From: a virus
Virus record (IMG/VR): IMGVR_UViG_3300046048_000036
Coordinates: 1-36,328 of that record
DNA: 36,328 bases
Direction: 5' to 3' (one strand)
The translations under genes were made by a program, and so were the position numbers. Positions within the stretch are counted from its first letter, which is position 1. Each line of letters starts with the position of its first letter. Positions 25,980 through 32,596 of the stretch are shown here, in pieces. Below the pieces are notes generated by a model. That model saw only the letters and a list, made by a program, of their open reading frames with translations. It searched no databases and had not been told where the DNA came from.

Positions 25980-28205
25980 TTATTTTATTATTTTTGAAGA
26001 ATAACCTGTGTTATCGTATTTTGTAAAATTAATACTAACTGGCTCTTTTTTTATTTCAGCCACTGGTGAGTATTTGTTTTTGTTGCAAGCCATTATAGCT
26101 AAACCAGAACTTATTGTTGCATCGAACTTTGTTCTGTTGTTTATATTAAACTTAGCCCAGTCTTCAAGTGTACGTTGAAAATACATTTGACCGTACTCAG
26201 TTTCTTTTAAACCTACATAATCTTCTATATAAGATTCTATAGCCGCGGCATGCGCTTGTTTAATATCCTCGCTAGAGTTAGGTATACCACCTATTTCTCT
26301 CTCAGCAACTGAAAGTTTGTTAAACGTTTTATCAGGTCTATTTATAGAGAAGTTTCTATAACCTCTTCTTTTTAAATAATACAGTAGTCTTGGTTTGTTA
26401 TTCTCTGCTAGTATAGGCATACCATAAAAATGTAATGCCATAAGCACGTCTTCAAAGAATATTTCAGCAGTTGGAGGTCTTGATATATATTCTAAAAAGA
26501 ACATATTAAAAGGTGCCTCTTCCATACTAAACTTTGTAAGACCGTGTAAAGATCCTTTAGAACCTTTATTGTCTACTGTACCTGATATATCGTATGAGTC
26601 ACAACCAAAAGCACCAATATGCTCGTTACCCGGATGTTTAACTCCATTCTTTATTATTACACGATTTTGTAATCTTGCAGATGGAATCCAAGAAACTAAA
26701 AACCTACCATTGTTTTCTGGTATGAAATTAACTGTTGTATCTTTTACTCCTCCTGCCCATTGGAAGTTACCTTGTGTTACTAAGGTTTTATTCCTCATGT
26801 CTTCATTATAATCTATTTGCTCGTATATTTTAGTTAGATTAAATAAAGATAATTTAGCTTCATCTCTGAAAGCGTGTTTCTCTGTACGTGGAAACTGACG
26901 GTAGTATTCGTTTAAACTATCTTGGTCATTTTTAAGACCATCTACTTCATTTTCCCAGTGTTCGATAACACCTGTTGTGATAAGGTCTCCGTGTGGATCT
27001 CTAATGGCGTCTTTTGGTTTGTCGAATACAGGTACGCCATAAGCATCAATGAATCCCTCGTAGTTCCATTCCATAGGTATGAACAAACTATATAGTCCTG
27101 AGCTAGTCTGCCCATTGCGGTTTCTTTGCGTGACATCTGAAGCATAGTACAATTTCTTAAAGTTTCCTCCTCCTTTTTCTATAGCGTTACTAGTTGAACC
27201 CATCATACACTTACCAACGATCTTACTACCAAGTCTCATCGTGGTTTTTGTAACCCTCCAGTTGTTTAATATGTTATCAGGTCTTTCCCATTTACCTGAT
27301 TCATCATGAACAAGCAACTTTAGTTTTTCACCATCATAACTGTTGTCACCTGTGTTTTTCCAGTCAATAGTTGTATCAAGACCTTCTATTTCTTCTGATG
27401 CAATACCTTCATCTAACTTTCTACGAGTTAATTTAGAGGCCGGGACCCTATATGCTAATTCTGTTTTTGGTCGATCCATACCGTCTTGTATAGGACGGAA
27501 AAAGAAAGGGTAGTTAATTGATATTGGTACTACCTTGTCGGTAAACATTTTTTTAGCATCAGCCCCTGATTTTGATAGTATACCGAATCTTGAGTCTGAG
27601 CTAATTGTAGCTTGGTTAACTGTGTCTGATGATGCCATAAAGGAGAAACCAGACCGTCTGTTTTTAAGGTAACATATACCATAGCATCTTTGGTCTGCTT
27701 TGCAAGCTTCCCAGAAAATGTAGAATAATCTATTTGATTCCCTATAATCTGCTGCCCCAACATCAATCTTGCTCCACTGCAAGAACATATAGTGAGAACC
27801 AGTAATGTAAGTAGCCAAACCTTTATTATAGAACCAATACCCTTGTTCACGTCTTTTAAATTCTTCATCGATATAATCGTACCATTCTTCTTTAAAACTA
27901 TTAGGATATCTCTGCCAATCAAAAACACTTTTAATTTTAGATAATGTTTTTGGATATTCTGCTTTAACCCATTTTTGCTCTTCTGTTTTTTTAGATATAC
28001 TAAAAACATTTTCAGGTTGTTCAGGTAAAGCTATTTTAAGATTTTGTATTTCTACAATTTCACCTATAGTTCCATTTTTGCTTATGATTATAATATCGTG
28101 TTCAACATCATAACCATACTCCCATTTTTTATACCTATTGTTTCTTTTTAAAACTTTAGGTTTTATATGGTCTTGTATTGTTTTAACTAAAGACTGCCTG
28201 TACAT
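25980..28205 (-). CDS. terL: Terminase large subunit (741 aa)
   Basis: The DNA-packaging motor. ATPase part: an atypical Walker A segment KNRRSGFSFMAS (181-192), Walker B LLVHDE (297-302) and coupling motif GSTSN (336-340). Nuclease (RNase H-like) part: GCDSYD (534-539), E601 in PILAENNKPRLL, and D695 in KFDATISSGLAI, giving the expected acidic triad. The usual GKS/T of Walker A is absent; the RRSGFS form is seen in other terminases that use an Arg-rich P-loop variant. It starts with a TAATG overlap with the putative small subunit and ends against the portal start. At 741 residues it is longer than T7 or lambda enzymes. The large size also fits crAss-like phages, which I cannot exclude as relatives. 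Confidence 0.9.
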   Translation of the reverse strand: MYRQSLVKTIQDHIKPKVLKRNNRYKKWEYGYDVEHDIIIISKNGTIGEIVEIQNLKIALPEQPENVFSISKKTEEQKWVKAEYPKTLSKIKSVFDWQRYPNSFKEEWYDYIDEEFKRREQGYWFYNKGLATYITGSHYMFLQWSKIDVGAADYRESNRLFYIFWEACKADQRCYGICYLKNRRSGFSFMASSDTVNQATISSDSRFGILSKSGADAKKMFTDKVVPISINYPFFFRPIQDGMDRPKTELAYRVPASKLTRRKLDEGIASEEIEGLDTTIDWKNTGDNSYDGEKLKLLVHDESGKWERPDNILNNWRVTKTTMRLGSKIVGKCMMGSTSNAIEKGGGNFKKLYYASDVTQRNRNGQTSSGLYSLFIPMEWNYEGFIDAYGVPVFDKPKDAIRDPHGDLITTGVIEHWENEVDGLKNDQDSLNEYYRQFPRTEKHAFRDEAKLSLFNLTKIYEQIDYNEDMRNKTLVTQGNFQWAGGVKDTTVNFIPENNGRFLVSWIPSARLQNRVIIKNGVKHPGNEHIGAFGCDSYDISGTVDNKGSKGSLHGLTKFSMEEAPFNMFFLEYISRPPTAEIFFEDVLMALHFYGMPILAENNKPRLLYYLKRRGYRNFSINRPDKTFNKLSVAEREIGGIPNSSEDIKQAHAAAIESYIEDYVGLKETEYGQMYFQRTLEDWAKFNINNRTKFDATISSGLAIMACNKNKYSPVAEIKKEPVSINFTKYDNTGYSSKIIK

Positions 28206-28477
28206 TACCTTGATCTACCCTCTGCAAAACCTTTAAAACTTTTTTCTTTAGTTTCTTTAGCATCGCCGTCAAGCATTGATTTTTCTTCTTCTATTCTAGC
28301 AAGTATTTCAAACGCATCGAATATAGCAAGCTTCTTTGTAGCAGCTGCGTTCTTAAGCCTATCAGCAGATATGTCATCGTCAGAATCAACTATAGGTTCT
28401 TTAGCTACCTTTATCAATTCCTCAACTGCTCTTTGCCCAGCTTGGATTATATTCTTCCTCGTTTCCTTTGAACTCAT
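28205..28477 (-). CDS. Putative terminase small subunit (90 aa)
   Basis: A small, almost wholly helical, charged protein (MSSKETRKNIIQAGQRAVEE, then DDDISADRLKNAAATKKLA and DAFEILARIEEEK, with a Gly/Arg tail). It sits directly upstream of the large terminase and shares one base with it (TAATG). Position and helical build fit the DNA-recognition subunit of terminase, but no helix-turn-helix is obvious. Its first 56 bases overlap, in another frame, the end of the double-GroES gene. Function is inferred from position; a small regulatory or scaffold-type helper of the terminase is the alternative. Confidence 0.68.
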   Translation of the reverse strand: MSSKETRKNIIQAGQRAVEELIKVAKEPIVDSDDDISADRLKNAAATKKLAIFDAFEILARIEEEKSMLDGDAKETKEKSFKGFAEGRSR

Positions 28478-29027
28478 ACTTAACTAAAATATCATTTGAT
28501 TGCATACAGTATAGTCTTTGTTTGTTTATAACAAACTCAAACTCTCTATTAGATTTAAATCCAACAAGATCACCTTCGTTTATACCTAAAGTTTTTAAGG
28601 TTTTATTACCTATCTTTACTATACCTTTATTTTTTACTTCAACTTCTTGTGACCAGTCGTCTGTGTTTTTTATTGGTATTATAAAACAATGTTCACCTAA
28701 AGGTTTCCATTGATATATATTTTTGTAAAGATATATTTGATCTAGTTGGCATAAGTATTGATTGTCGTTTAGCGTTTTACTACTATCAACTTCTTTACCT
28801 TGGTGGTTATAATATCTTCTAAATACATTGTGGTGTATTATAACCTCGTCACCTTCTTCTATGGGTGTTGAATAAGCTGATGGTGTAGAAACAACTATAG
28901 CTTTTCTACTTATTAACTTAAAGTTTTCTATACTAGAATTAACTACAAGTTTACTACCATCTATATCAACCTCATTGTCATACCTACTTTTAACAGGCGT
29001 GACTATAAAATCAAAAACGCTCCTCAT
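28422..29027 (-). CDS. Tandem double GroES-fold co-chaperonin-like protein (201 aa)
   Basis: Two GroES-like barrels in one chain. Domain 1 (about 4-102): DFIVTPVKSRYDNE, then SKLVVNSSIENFKLISRKA in the place of the GroES mobile loop (LVV for the IVL that contacts GroEL), then EEGDEVIIHHNVFRRY and CQLDQIYLY. Domain 2 (about 112-187): HCFIIPIK, GIVKIG, EGDLVGFKSNREFEFV and MQSNDILVKYE, matching the GD-x-V-x-F and SDIL features of the GroES C-terminal half but lacking a long mobile loop. A double-Cpn10 layout is known from chloroplast Cpn20. It ends with EEEYNPSWAKSS, in the region overlapping the small terminase gene. Position beside the terminase suggests help in virion assembly, a role like that of T4 gp31; this is inference. 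Confidence 0.75.
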   Translation of the reverse strand: MRSVFDFIVTPVKSRYDNEVDIDGSKLVVNSSIENFKLISRKAIVVSTPSAYSTPIEEGDEVIIHHNVFRRYYNHQGKEVDSSKTLNDNQYLCQLDQIYLYKNIYQWKPLGEHCFIIPIKNTDDWSQEVEVKNKGIVKIGNKTLKTLGINEGDLVGFKSNREFEFVINKQRLYCMQSNDILVKYEFKGNEEEYNPSWAKSS

Positions 29028-29254
29028 TAATACTCTAAATCATACTCAACAGATACAGCCATGTTAGAATTAAATTTCTTCCATGGCAATACCTCGTTGT
29101 TTTTCTTTATAAATATGTTATAAGAAGCATCTTTATCTTCAAACAAAATATGCGATATTTCATGTCCGCCATATACTTGCTGACCAACAGCATAATGCAT
29201 CGCGTCGTTTTTGTAATCAGAACCAATACTGATTTTTCTTATAACAGTACTCAT
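29027..29254 (-). CDS. Small conserved phage protein (75 aa)
   Basis: A soluble, beta-predicted protein: MSTVIRKISIGSDYKNDAMH, then YAVGQQVYGGHEISHILFE, and a C-terminal VLPWKKFNSNMAVSVEYDLEY. It has no known motif. The same layout is familiar to me from hypothetical proteins in uncultured marine phages. TAATG overlaps join it to both neighbours (29254 and 29027), so it is probably translated by re-initiation together with the double-GroES gene. I cannot assign a function; proximity to the terminase and chaperonin-like genes suggests a morphogenesis role. Confidence 0.75.
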   Translation of the reverse strand: MSTVIRKISIGSDYKNDAMHYAVGQQVYGGHEISHILFEDKDASYNIFIKKNNEVLPWKKFNSNMAVSVEYDLEY

Positions 29255-29526
29255 TAGTCTTCTGCTTTAACCACAGCTAGTTCACCTTCATCTTCTTCTT
29301 TTTCGATTTCAGTGTACGTACCATCTTCTAAATTAATATTAATAGATCCGTATATTTCTTCTAGTTGTTTTTTAGTATCTTCTATACCTTCGTTAATACC
29401 AGCAATTTTATGAAGCAATGAATGTTTATTTGCTTCTAATTGACCTATCTGATTTACAACAGTACTTAACTCTGTTTGTTGTTCTTTAATAGTTTTAAGC
29501 TCTTCAGCTGTAATTGAATTTGACAT
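29254..29526 (-). CDS. Small coiled-coil protein (90 aa)
   Basis: Residues 7-58 form a heptad-like coiled coil (EELKTIKEQQTELSTVV, QIGQLEANKHSLLHKIAG, then DTKKQLEEIYG). A short beta segment follows (INLEDGTYTEIEKEE) and then an acidic tail. It is soluble, with no catalytic motif. The coil plus L-E-D-G-T-Y turn is common in hypothetical proteins of marine phages. The start has a (TTAAA)n leader, and the stop overlaps the next start (TAATG). Probable structural or assembly partner; function unknown. Confidence 0.75.
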   Translation of the reverse strand: MSNSITAEELKTIKEQQTELSTVVNQIGQLEANKHSLLHKIAGINEGIEDTKKQLEEIYGSININLEDGTYTEIEKEEDEGELAVVKAED

Positions 29527-29540
29527 TTAATTTAATTTAA
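29527..29540 (-). promoter_or_regulatory. (TTAAA)n translation leader of the coiled-coil gene
   Basis: The transcribed strand reads TTAAATTAAATTAA directly before the ATG at 29526. There is no Shine-Dalgarno sequence. The same period-5 element precedes groEL and the secreted-protein gene. Confidence 0.55.
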
Positions 29541-29551
29541 GTTATTTAACT

Positions 29552-29950
29552 TTACTTATTATTACTTATTTTTTTACCTTTTTCCCACGTACGACCCACA
29601 AAGTAAGCGCCATACACAGTTATTAATAACGATTGGAATATAGGTATATAATCCTCTGCTATTGAAAACTCCCCTATGTTACCATCAAAAAATGCTAATA
29701 CAGAAAATATAAAGGTAAGGTATATAAGAACCATTGGCCTTATATTCTTAGACAAGAAGGAATCGGACTTCATATCCGACTCCCATCTCGCTGTTACCTG
29801 GTCTTGAGCGTCTTTATCTGCTTGCTCTAGCAGCTCTTCAACTTTTTGTTTAGCTGCAAGTCTTTCTTCATCTGTAGTTACTAAATCATCTATTACTTGA
29901 CCTATATCTTTGATGAGACCTCCAGTTATAAATTGAAGAATTTTTTTCAT
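29552..29950 (-). CDS. Holin, two-span (132 aa)
   Basis: N-terminal amphipathic and charged helices (ITGGLIKDIGQVIDDLV, then a Lys/Glu coil 27-50) are followed by two membrane spans: RPMVLIYLTFIFSVLAFF (71-88) and IPIFQSLLITVYGAYFVG (102-119). A basic tail follows (TWEKGKKISNNK). The pattern SKNIRP plus a hydrophobic span, then PIFQSLLITVYGAYF-x-GR, is characteristic of the phage/gene-transfer-agent three-span holin superfamily. It would permeabilise the inner membrane to release the peptidase encoded at 32078-32440. It is separated from that peptidase by several genes, and another membrane protein lies closer to it, so the division of labour is unclear. Confidence 0.82.
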   Translation of the reverse strand: MKKILQFITGGLIKDIGQVIDDLVTTDEERLAAKQKVEELLEQADKDAQDQVTARWESDMKSDSFLSKNIRPMVLIYLTFIFSVLAFFDGNIGEFSIAEDYIPIFQSLLITVYGAYFVGRTWEKGKKISNNK

Positions 29951-29953
29951 TTA

Positions 29954-30769
29954 TTAACCCTTTAGTTTAGTACTGTATGTTTGTATTTTACCGCCTTTGT
30001 AATCTTTTTTTCCATATTGGAAAGTTTTAGCTCCGCTTTCTCTTGCTTTCCTAAACGCATCGTTAAATGTGTTTCTAGTACTATTGTTTCCATATTGAGT
30101 ATAACCGCTTGCGTTTAACGAACCAGTTGATGGGTATGTATACTCTCTAACTGCTGTTTCACCACTAGCTGTTCTCTTTGGTGTACCACTGGTAGGATAT
30201 AAAGTACTTCCAACCATACCTTTATTTGGTTGTGCTGCTGGACCTGGTGCTGCAAATCTAGTATTGCGTTCAGTTAAATAATCATTTTGTATTACCGGAT
30301 TTCCAAAACCATCTACATCTGCTCCCGGGGAAAGTTTTCGTTTACCACCGTCTTTAGGATCGTTTTGATTTAGTGGCCCTCGCATATGGTTTGTTGAAGT
30401 GTCTTCTGAGTCTTCAGGAATTCTTCCTTGTTTTTTCTTCATTTTTTGCTCAGCTCGTTGACGCCTCGCCGCTCCCGCTGCTTTCTTTTCTTCTCGCTTA
30501 AACATAAGCTCTTCTTTTTTATTTGCGGCTGCTATCGCTGCTTTCTCTTTTCTTTGAGCTATTTCTTCGTTTCTAGCATTGATACGTGCTTGGCGTGCGT
30601 CTTCAGAAGATATTGACTTATCTTGGCCAGTTACCACTACTCCATCCTTTGGATCTATTGTTTGGTGTAGTGCCGACATATAAGCCGCTGAACCTTCAGT
30701 CATAAATCCTACCGCTTTGTTACCAGTGGACGCTTTCATATGCCCTACTGGTTCTTTTTTATATCCCAT
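29954..30769 (-). CDS. Disordered charged protein with conserved C-terminal motif (271 aa)
   Basis: The N-terminus is MGYKKEPVGHMKASTGNKAV. A Lys/Glu/Ala/Arg-rich helix (about 55-115) follows, then a long Gly/Pro/Ser/Asn-rich disordered region. The C-terminus has FNDAFRKARESGAKTFQYG and ends YSTKLKG. This C-terminal F-x-x-AF-x-x-AR-x-x-G-x-x-x-F pattern recurs at the ends of many phage virion proteins. It has no membrane span or enzyme motif. It lies between the holin and the secreted-protein gene. I infer a virion or assembly protein, with low certainty about the exact role. Confidence 0.7.
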   Translation of the reverse strand: MGYKKEPVGHMKASTGNKAVGFMTEGSAAYMSALHQTIDPKDGVVVTGQDKSISSEDARQARINARNEEIAQRKEKAAIAAANKKEELMFKREEKKAAGAARRQRAEQKMKKKQGRIPEDSEDTSTNHMRGPLNQNDPKDGGKRKLSPGADVDGFGNPVIQNDYLTERNTRFAAPGPAAQPNKGMVGSTLYPTSGTPKRTASGETAVREYTYPSTGSLNASGYTQYGNNSTRNTFNDAFRKARESGAKTFQYGKKDYKGGKIQTYSTKLKG

Positions 30770-30771
30770 TT

Positions 30772-31137
30772 TTATCCTTTTAATTGTTTATTTGCAAATA
30801 ATCTTTTATATACTAATGTTGTATTTATATCACCTTTAAATTTGCAGGTAATAGTGTTTTCATTTTTTAATTTATATTTAACCGTTACTGTGTAACCATT
30901 ATTTCTGTTAAAAACACGTGTTACAAAAGTATTTTTATTTCTTTTAATTATAGTCTCTTCAATAGTTACACCATTAACAGTATTGATATTTTTTATATCT
31001 CTTACACCATACTCACCTTCATAAATAACAGTTATATATTTAGACGTTGGTGTTACCCACGATCCTTCAAAAGACTTTTGTGCGTATATAAACGCAGAGC
31101 TAAAGCAAAAAGCAATAACTAATATTATATTTTTCAT
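30772..31137 (-). CDS. Secreted beta-rich protein with Flavobacteriia-type signal peptide (121 aa)
   Basis: The N-terminus has a basic start and a hydrophobic core (MKNIILVIAFCFSSAFIYAQ), a signal peptidase I type signal with predicted cleavage after A19, just before the Gln of A-Q, typical of Flavobacteriia. The mature part starts KSFEGSW and is mostly beta (YITVIYEGEYGVRDIK, FVTRVFNRNNGYTVTVKYK, TITCKFKGDINTTLVYK), reminiscent of lipocalin-like or DUF2147-like barrels of host proteins; this is a resemblance, not a proven match. It is likely exported to the periplasm or cell surface. A superinfection-exclusion or envelope-modifying role is one possible use. It resembles a gene taken from a host. 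It has a (TTAAA)n leader. Confidence 0.78.
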   Translation of the reverse strand: MKNIILVIAFCFSSAFIYAQKSFEGSWVTPTSKYITVIYEGEYGVRDIKNINTVNGVTIEETIIKRNKNTFVTRVFNRNNGYTVTVKYKLKNENTITCKFKGDINTTLVYKRLFANKQLKG

Positions 31138-31140
31138 TTT

Positions 31141-31158
31141 ATTTAATTTAATTTAATT
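31141..31158 (-). promoter_or_regulatory. (TTAAA)n translation leader of the secreted-protein gene
   Basis: On the transcribed strand AATTAAATTAAATTAAAT lies three bases before the ATG at 31137. There is no Shine-Dalgarno sequence. It is the same period-5 element as before groEL. Confidence 0.55.
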
Positions 31159-31159
31159 A

Positions 31160-31366
31160 CTATTTTATAGGTTTTTCTATAACGTATTTAGCCCCTGGAA
31201 ATATATAATCATAACCTGGGTACATAACTTTAGTGTAGCCTCTGTCGTCAGTACCTAACACTTTAAACTCTACTCCTTTCATTGTTATGTTACCACCTTG
31301 TATTACATTGTAAGGTTTGTTTACATCAGGGCTATTTTTTAAATATCCTTTTTTAGAAGTTTTCAT
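31160..31366 (-). CDS. Small conserved phage protein (68 aa)
   Basis: Residues include LKNSPDVNKPYNVIQGGNIT, then MKGVEFKVLGTDDRGYTKV, then YPGYDYIFPGAKYVIEKP. Gly/Pro/Tyr-rich beta turns suggest a compact small domain. No catalytic motif, signal or membrane span is visible. The pattern (LKNSPDVN, GGNITMKGV, PG-x-DY-x-FP) is one I associate with uncultured marine phages, always unannotated. It starts with a TAATG overlap with the HExxH gene. Function unknown. Confidence 0.72.
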   Translation of the reverse strand: MKTSKKGYLKNSPDVNKPYNVIQGGNITMKGVEFKVLGTDDRGYTKVMYPGYDYIFPGAKYVIEKPIK

Positions 31367-31671
31367 TATGCGTTATCGTAAGCTTCTTTTTCCCAAGGTA
31401 AGTTTTTAGCTCCTTCTTTAATACTTGAGCGAGGTATTACCTTACCTTTCCAATATACGTTTTTATTATCATAATCTAAATCACCTCTACGCATTTGGTT
31501 TATATGTATCATTTCGTGATCAATAACCTCTTGCATTTTATTAGGTGATACGTTTTTATTTATAATAATCGTACCGTTATTATTAGCTTTACCTAATACA
31601 CCGTCCTCCATATCTACACTATATATAGGAGTATTGTCTATTGAAAATGGTGGTGTTAATTTAAAAGCCAT
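31366..31671 (-). CDS. Small HExxH metallopeptidase-like protein (101 aa)
   Basis: The central motif is HEMIH (H52, E53, H56) in EVIDHEMIHINQMRRGDL, the zinc-binding signature of a metallopeptidase. A downstream Glu in LPWEKEAYD (E94 or E96) could be the third ligand. The N-terminus MAFKLTPPFS resembles that of the 391-residue protein (MAFKLPNPSPF). At 101 residues it is a minimal domain with no signal or membrane span. It might mature or degrade a virion protein; the target is unknown. It ends in a TAATG overlap with the 68-residue gene. Confidence 0.75.
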   Translation of the reverse strand: MAFKLTPPFSIDNTPIYSVDMEDGVLGKANNNGTIIINKNVSPNKMQEVIDHEMIHINQMRRGDLDYDNKNVYWKGKVIPRSSIKEGAKNLPWEKEAYDNA

Positions 31672-31672
31672 A

Positions 31673-31828
31673 TTATTTGTTGTAAGGTACTTTATCGTTG
31701 AACCAGGCTTGTCTAGCAGAGCAACCGCAAGGAATATTTAATCCTTCTGAAACTTTATCAACTACGGTTTTAATACCTGTAGCTTTAGTAAACTTCGCTA
31801 TGTCGTCTCCTAATCCTCTTGATTTCAT
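31673..31828 (-). CDS. Small conserved Cys-containing protein (51 aa)
   Basis: Found by reading the 156 bases between two longer genes. The ATG at 31828 overlaps the previous stop (TAATG). It encodes MKSRGLGDDIAKFTKATGIK, then VVDKVSEGLNIPCGCSARQA, ending WFNDKVPYNK. The GLGD-x-x-x-K-x-T-x-ATGIK and CGC segments are a pattern seen in small hypothetical proteins of T4-like and other marine phages. The two Cys flanking one Gly may bind metal together with a partner. Function unknown. Confidence 0.75.
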   Translation of the reverse strand: MKSRGLGDDIAKFTKATGIKTVVDKVSEGLNIPCGCSARQAWFNDKVPYNK

Positions 31829-32088
31829 TACCATTTAACTTTATCTGCCCAGTAAGCGGCAGACATTTTTCCTTTTTTAATGTTCTTTGCGTGACGAGCT
31901 TTAAAACTAGCTCTACGCGCTTTAGACTTAGCGTCTGTTTTTTTACCAGCAGTGCTTACACCTTGCTGACCAAACCTTATGATTTTTTCTAAACCACCAC
32001 TGCAAGCTTTTACAATATGTGACTTAGTCTTATGATCTGGCGTACGCCGAGGTTTATTACACTTAAGTGTTTTTTTATCAGTTGCCAT
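31828..32088 (-). CDS. Small basic conserved phage protein (86 aa)
   Basis: A highly basic protein: an N-terminal Cys/Lys/Arg stretch (LKCNKPRRTPDHKTKSHI), then KACSGGLEKIIRFGQQGV, then KARRASFKARHAKNIKKGKM and SAAYWADKVKW at the end. The IRFGQQG plus FKARH...KMSAAYWA-x-KVKW layout is widespread in phages but, to my knowledge, without a known role. Charge suggests nucleic-acid binding or packaging with the genome. The start overlaps the end of the M15 peptidase gene by 11 bases; the stop overlaps the next gene (TAATG). Confidence 0.8.
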   Translation of the reverse strand: MATDKKTLKCNKPRRTPDHKTKSHIVKACSGGLEKIIRFGQQGVSTAGKKTDAKSKARRASFKARHAKNIKKGKMSAAYWADKVKW

Positions 32089-32440
32089 ATGTCCAAATTA
32101 CATTAGGTGATTTATCATCGTCTATATCAGCGTGAATAAAAGTATCACCAATACCTATACGGTCTACACCGTGTTCTAATAATTCTCTAACTAAAGAAAA
32201 ACGTTCTTTACTTTTGCTGCAAGCTATATCTACAGCAAGTCCTTTCAAATGAGATGACTTACTTGTACCGCCTACAGCTTCGTTATGTGAAGGTGTTCGA
32301 TAACCAGATGTTATACGTAAAGGTGTACCTAACTCTTCTCTTATACTGTCTAATATGCTTATAAGCTTTTTACTCATCATCTGCCCGCTACCTTGCACAT
32401 CAGGCGAATCGAACTCTTCATAAGTAAAATACTTAAACAT
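32078..32440 (-). CDS. M15-family peptidase, probable endolysin (120 aa)
   Basis: Compact M15 (D-Ala-D-Ala carboxypeptidase-like) fold. Key pieces: ITSGYRTPSHNEAVGG (43-58), SSHLKGLAVDIA (62-73) with zinc ligands H64 and D71, and FIHADID (101-107) with H103. At 120 residues it is the minimal catalytic domain with no cell-wall-binding part and no signal peptide, so it would need a holin. It cuts peptide cross-links in peptidoglycan. Its start overlaps (TAATG) the stop of a 51-residue membrane protein, as expected of a lysis cassette. It could instead be a virion-associated peptidase; the holin-like neighbour favours lysis. Confidence 0.85.
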   Translation of the reverse strand: MFKYFTYEEFDSPDVQGSGQMMSKKLISILDSIREELGTPLRITSGYRTPSHNEAVGGTSKSSHLKGLAVDIACSKSKERFSLVRELLEHGVDRIGIGDTFIHADIDDDKSPNVIWTYGN

Positions 32441-32595
32441 TATTTTTTCTTTTTAAGCTTCACCCATTTGTTTACAGTGTAACCAATTGTTACCACTAAC
32501 AATAGCAATTTTAAACCCATCTCTATCTCTGCGAATGTTGTTACCCCTAATGTAGTTGTGTTTATAGCGTAAAGTTTAAAATCGTTAAAACTCAT
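32440..32595 (-). CDS. Small single-span membrane protein, holin candidate (51 aa)
   Basis: Not an obvious long ORF; found by translating the 156 bases upstream of the peptidase. It reads MSFNDFKLYAINTTTLGVTT, FAEIEMGLKLLLLVVTIGYT, then VNKWVKLKKKK. One membrane span (about 27-41) follows a mildly hydrophobic N-terminal part, and the basic tail would stay in the cytoplasm. Spacing (2 bases from the upstream stop) and the TAATG overlap with the M15 gene argue that it is real and co-translated with the peptidase. Small size, a single span and a Lys tail fit a small holin or a pinholin-like helper. The two-span holin at 29552-29950 may be the main one. Confidence 0.72.
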   Translation of the reverse strand: MSFNDFKLYAINTTTLGVTTFAEIEMGLKLLLLVVTIGYTVNKWVKLKKKK

Positions 32596-32596
32596 T

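Noticed and set aside
27530-28009. 159-residue minus-strand ORF inside the terminase gene
   Set aside because: Out-of-frame shadow; the product is a Leu/Lys/Ile-rich jumble and the terminase frame carries the catalytic motifs.
29760-29785. Short inverted repeat (TCGGA/TCCGA) inside the two-span holin gene
   Set aside because: Lies in coding sequence, has no U-tail and is short enough to be chance.
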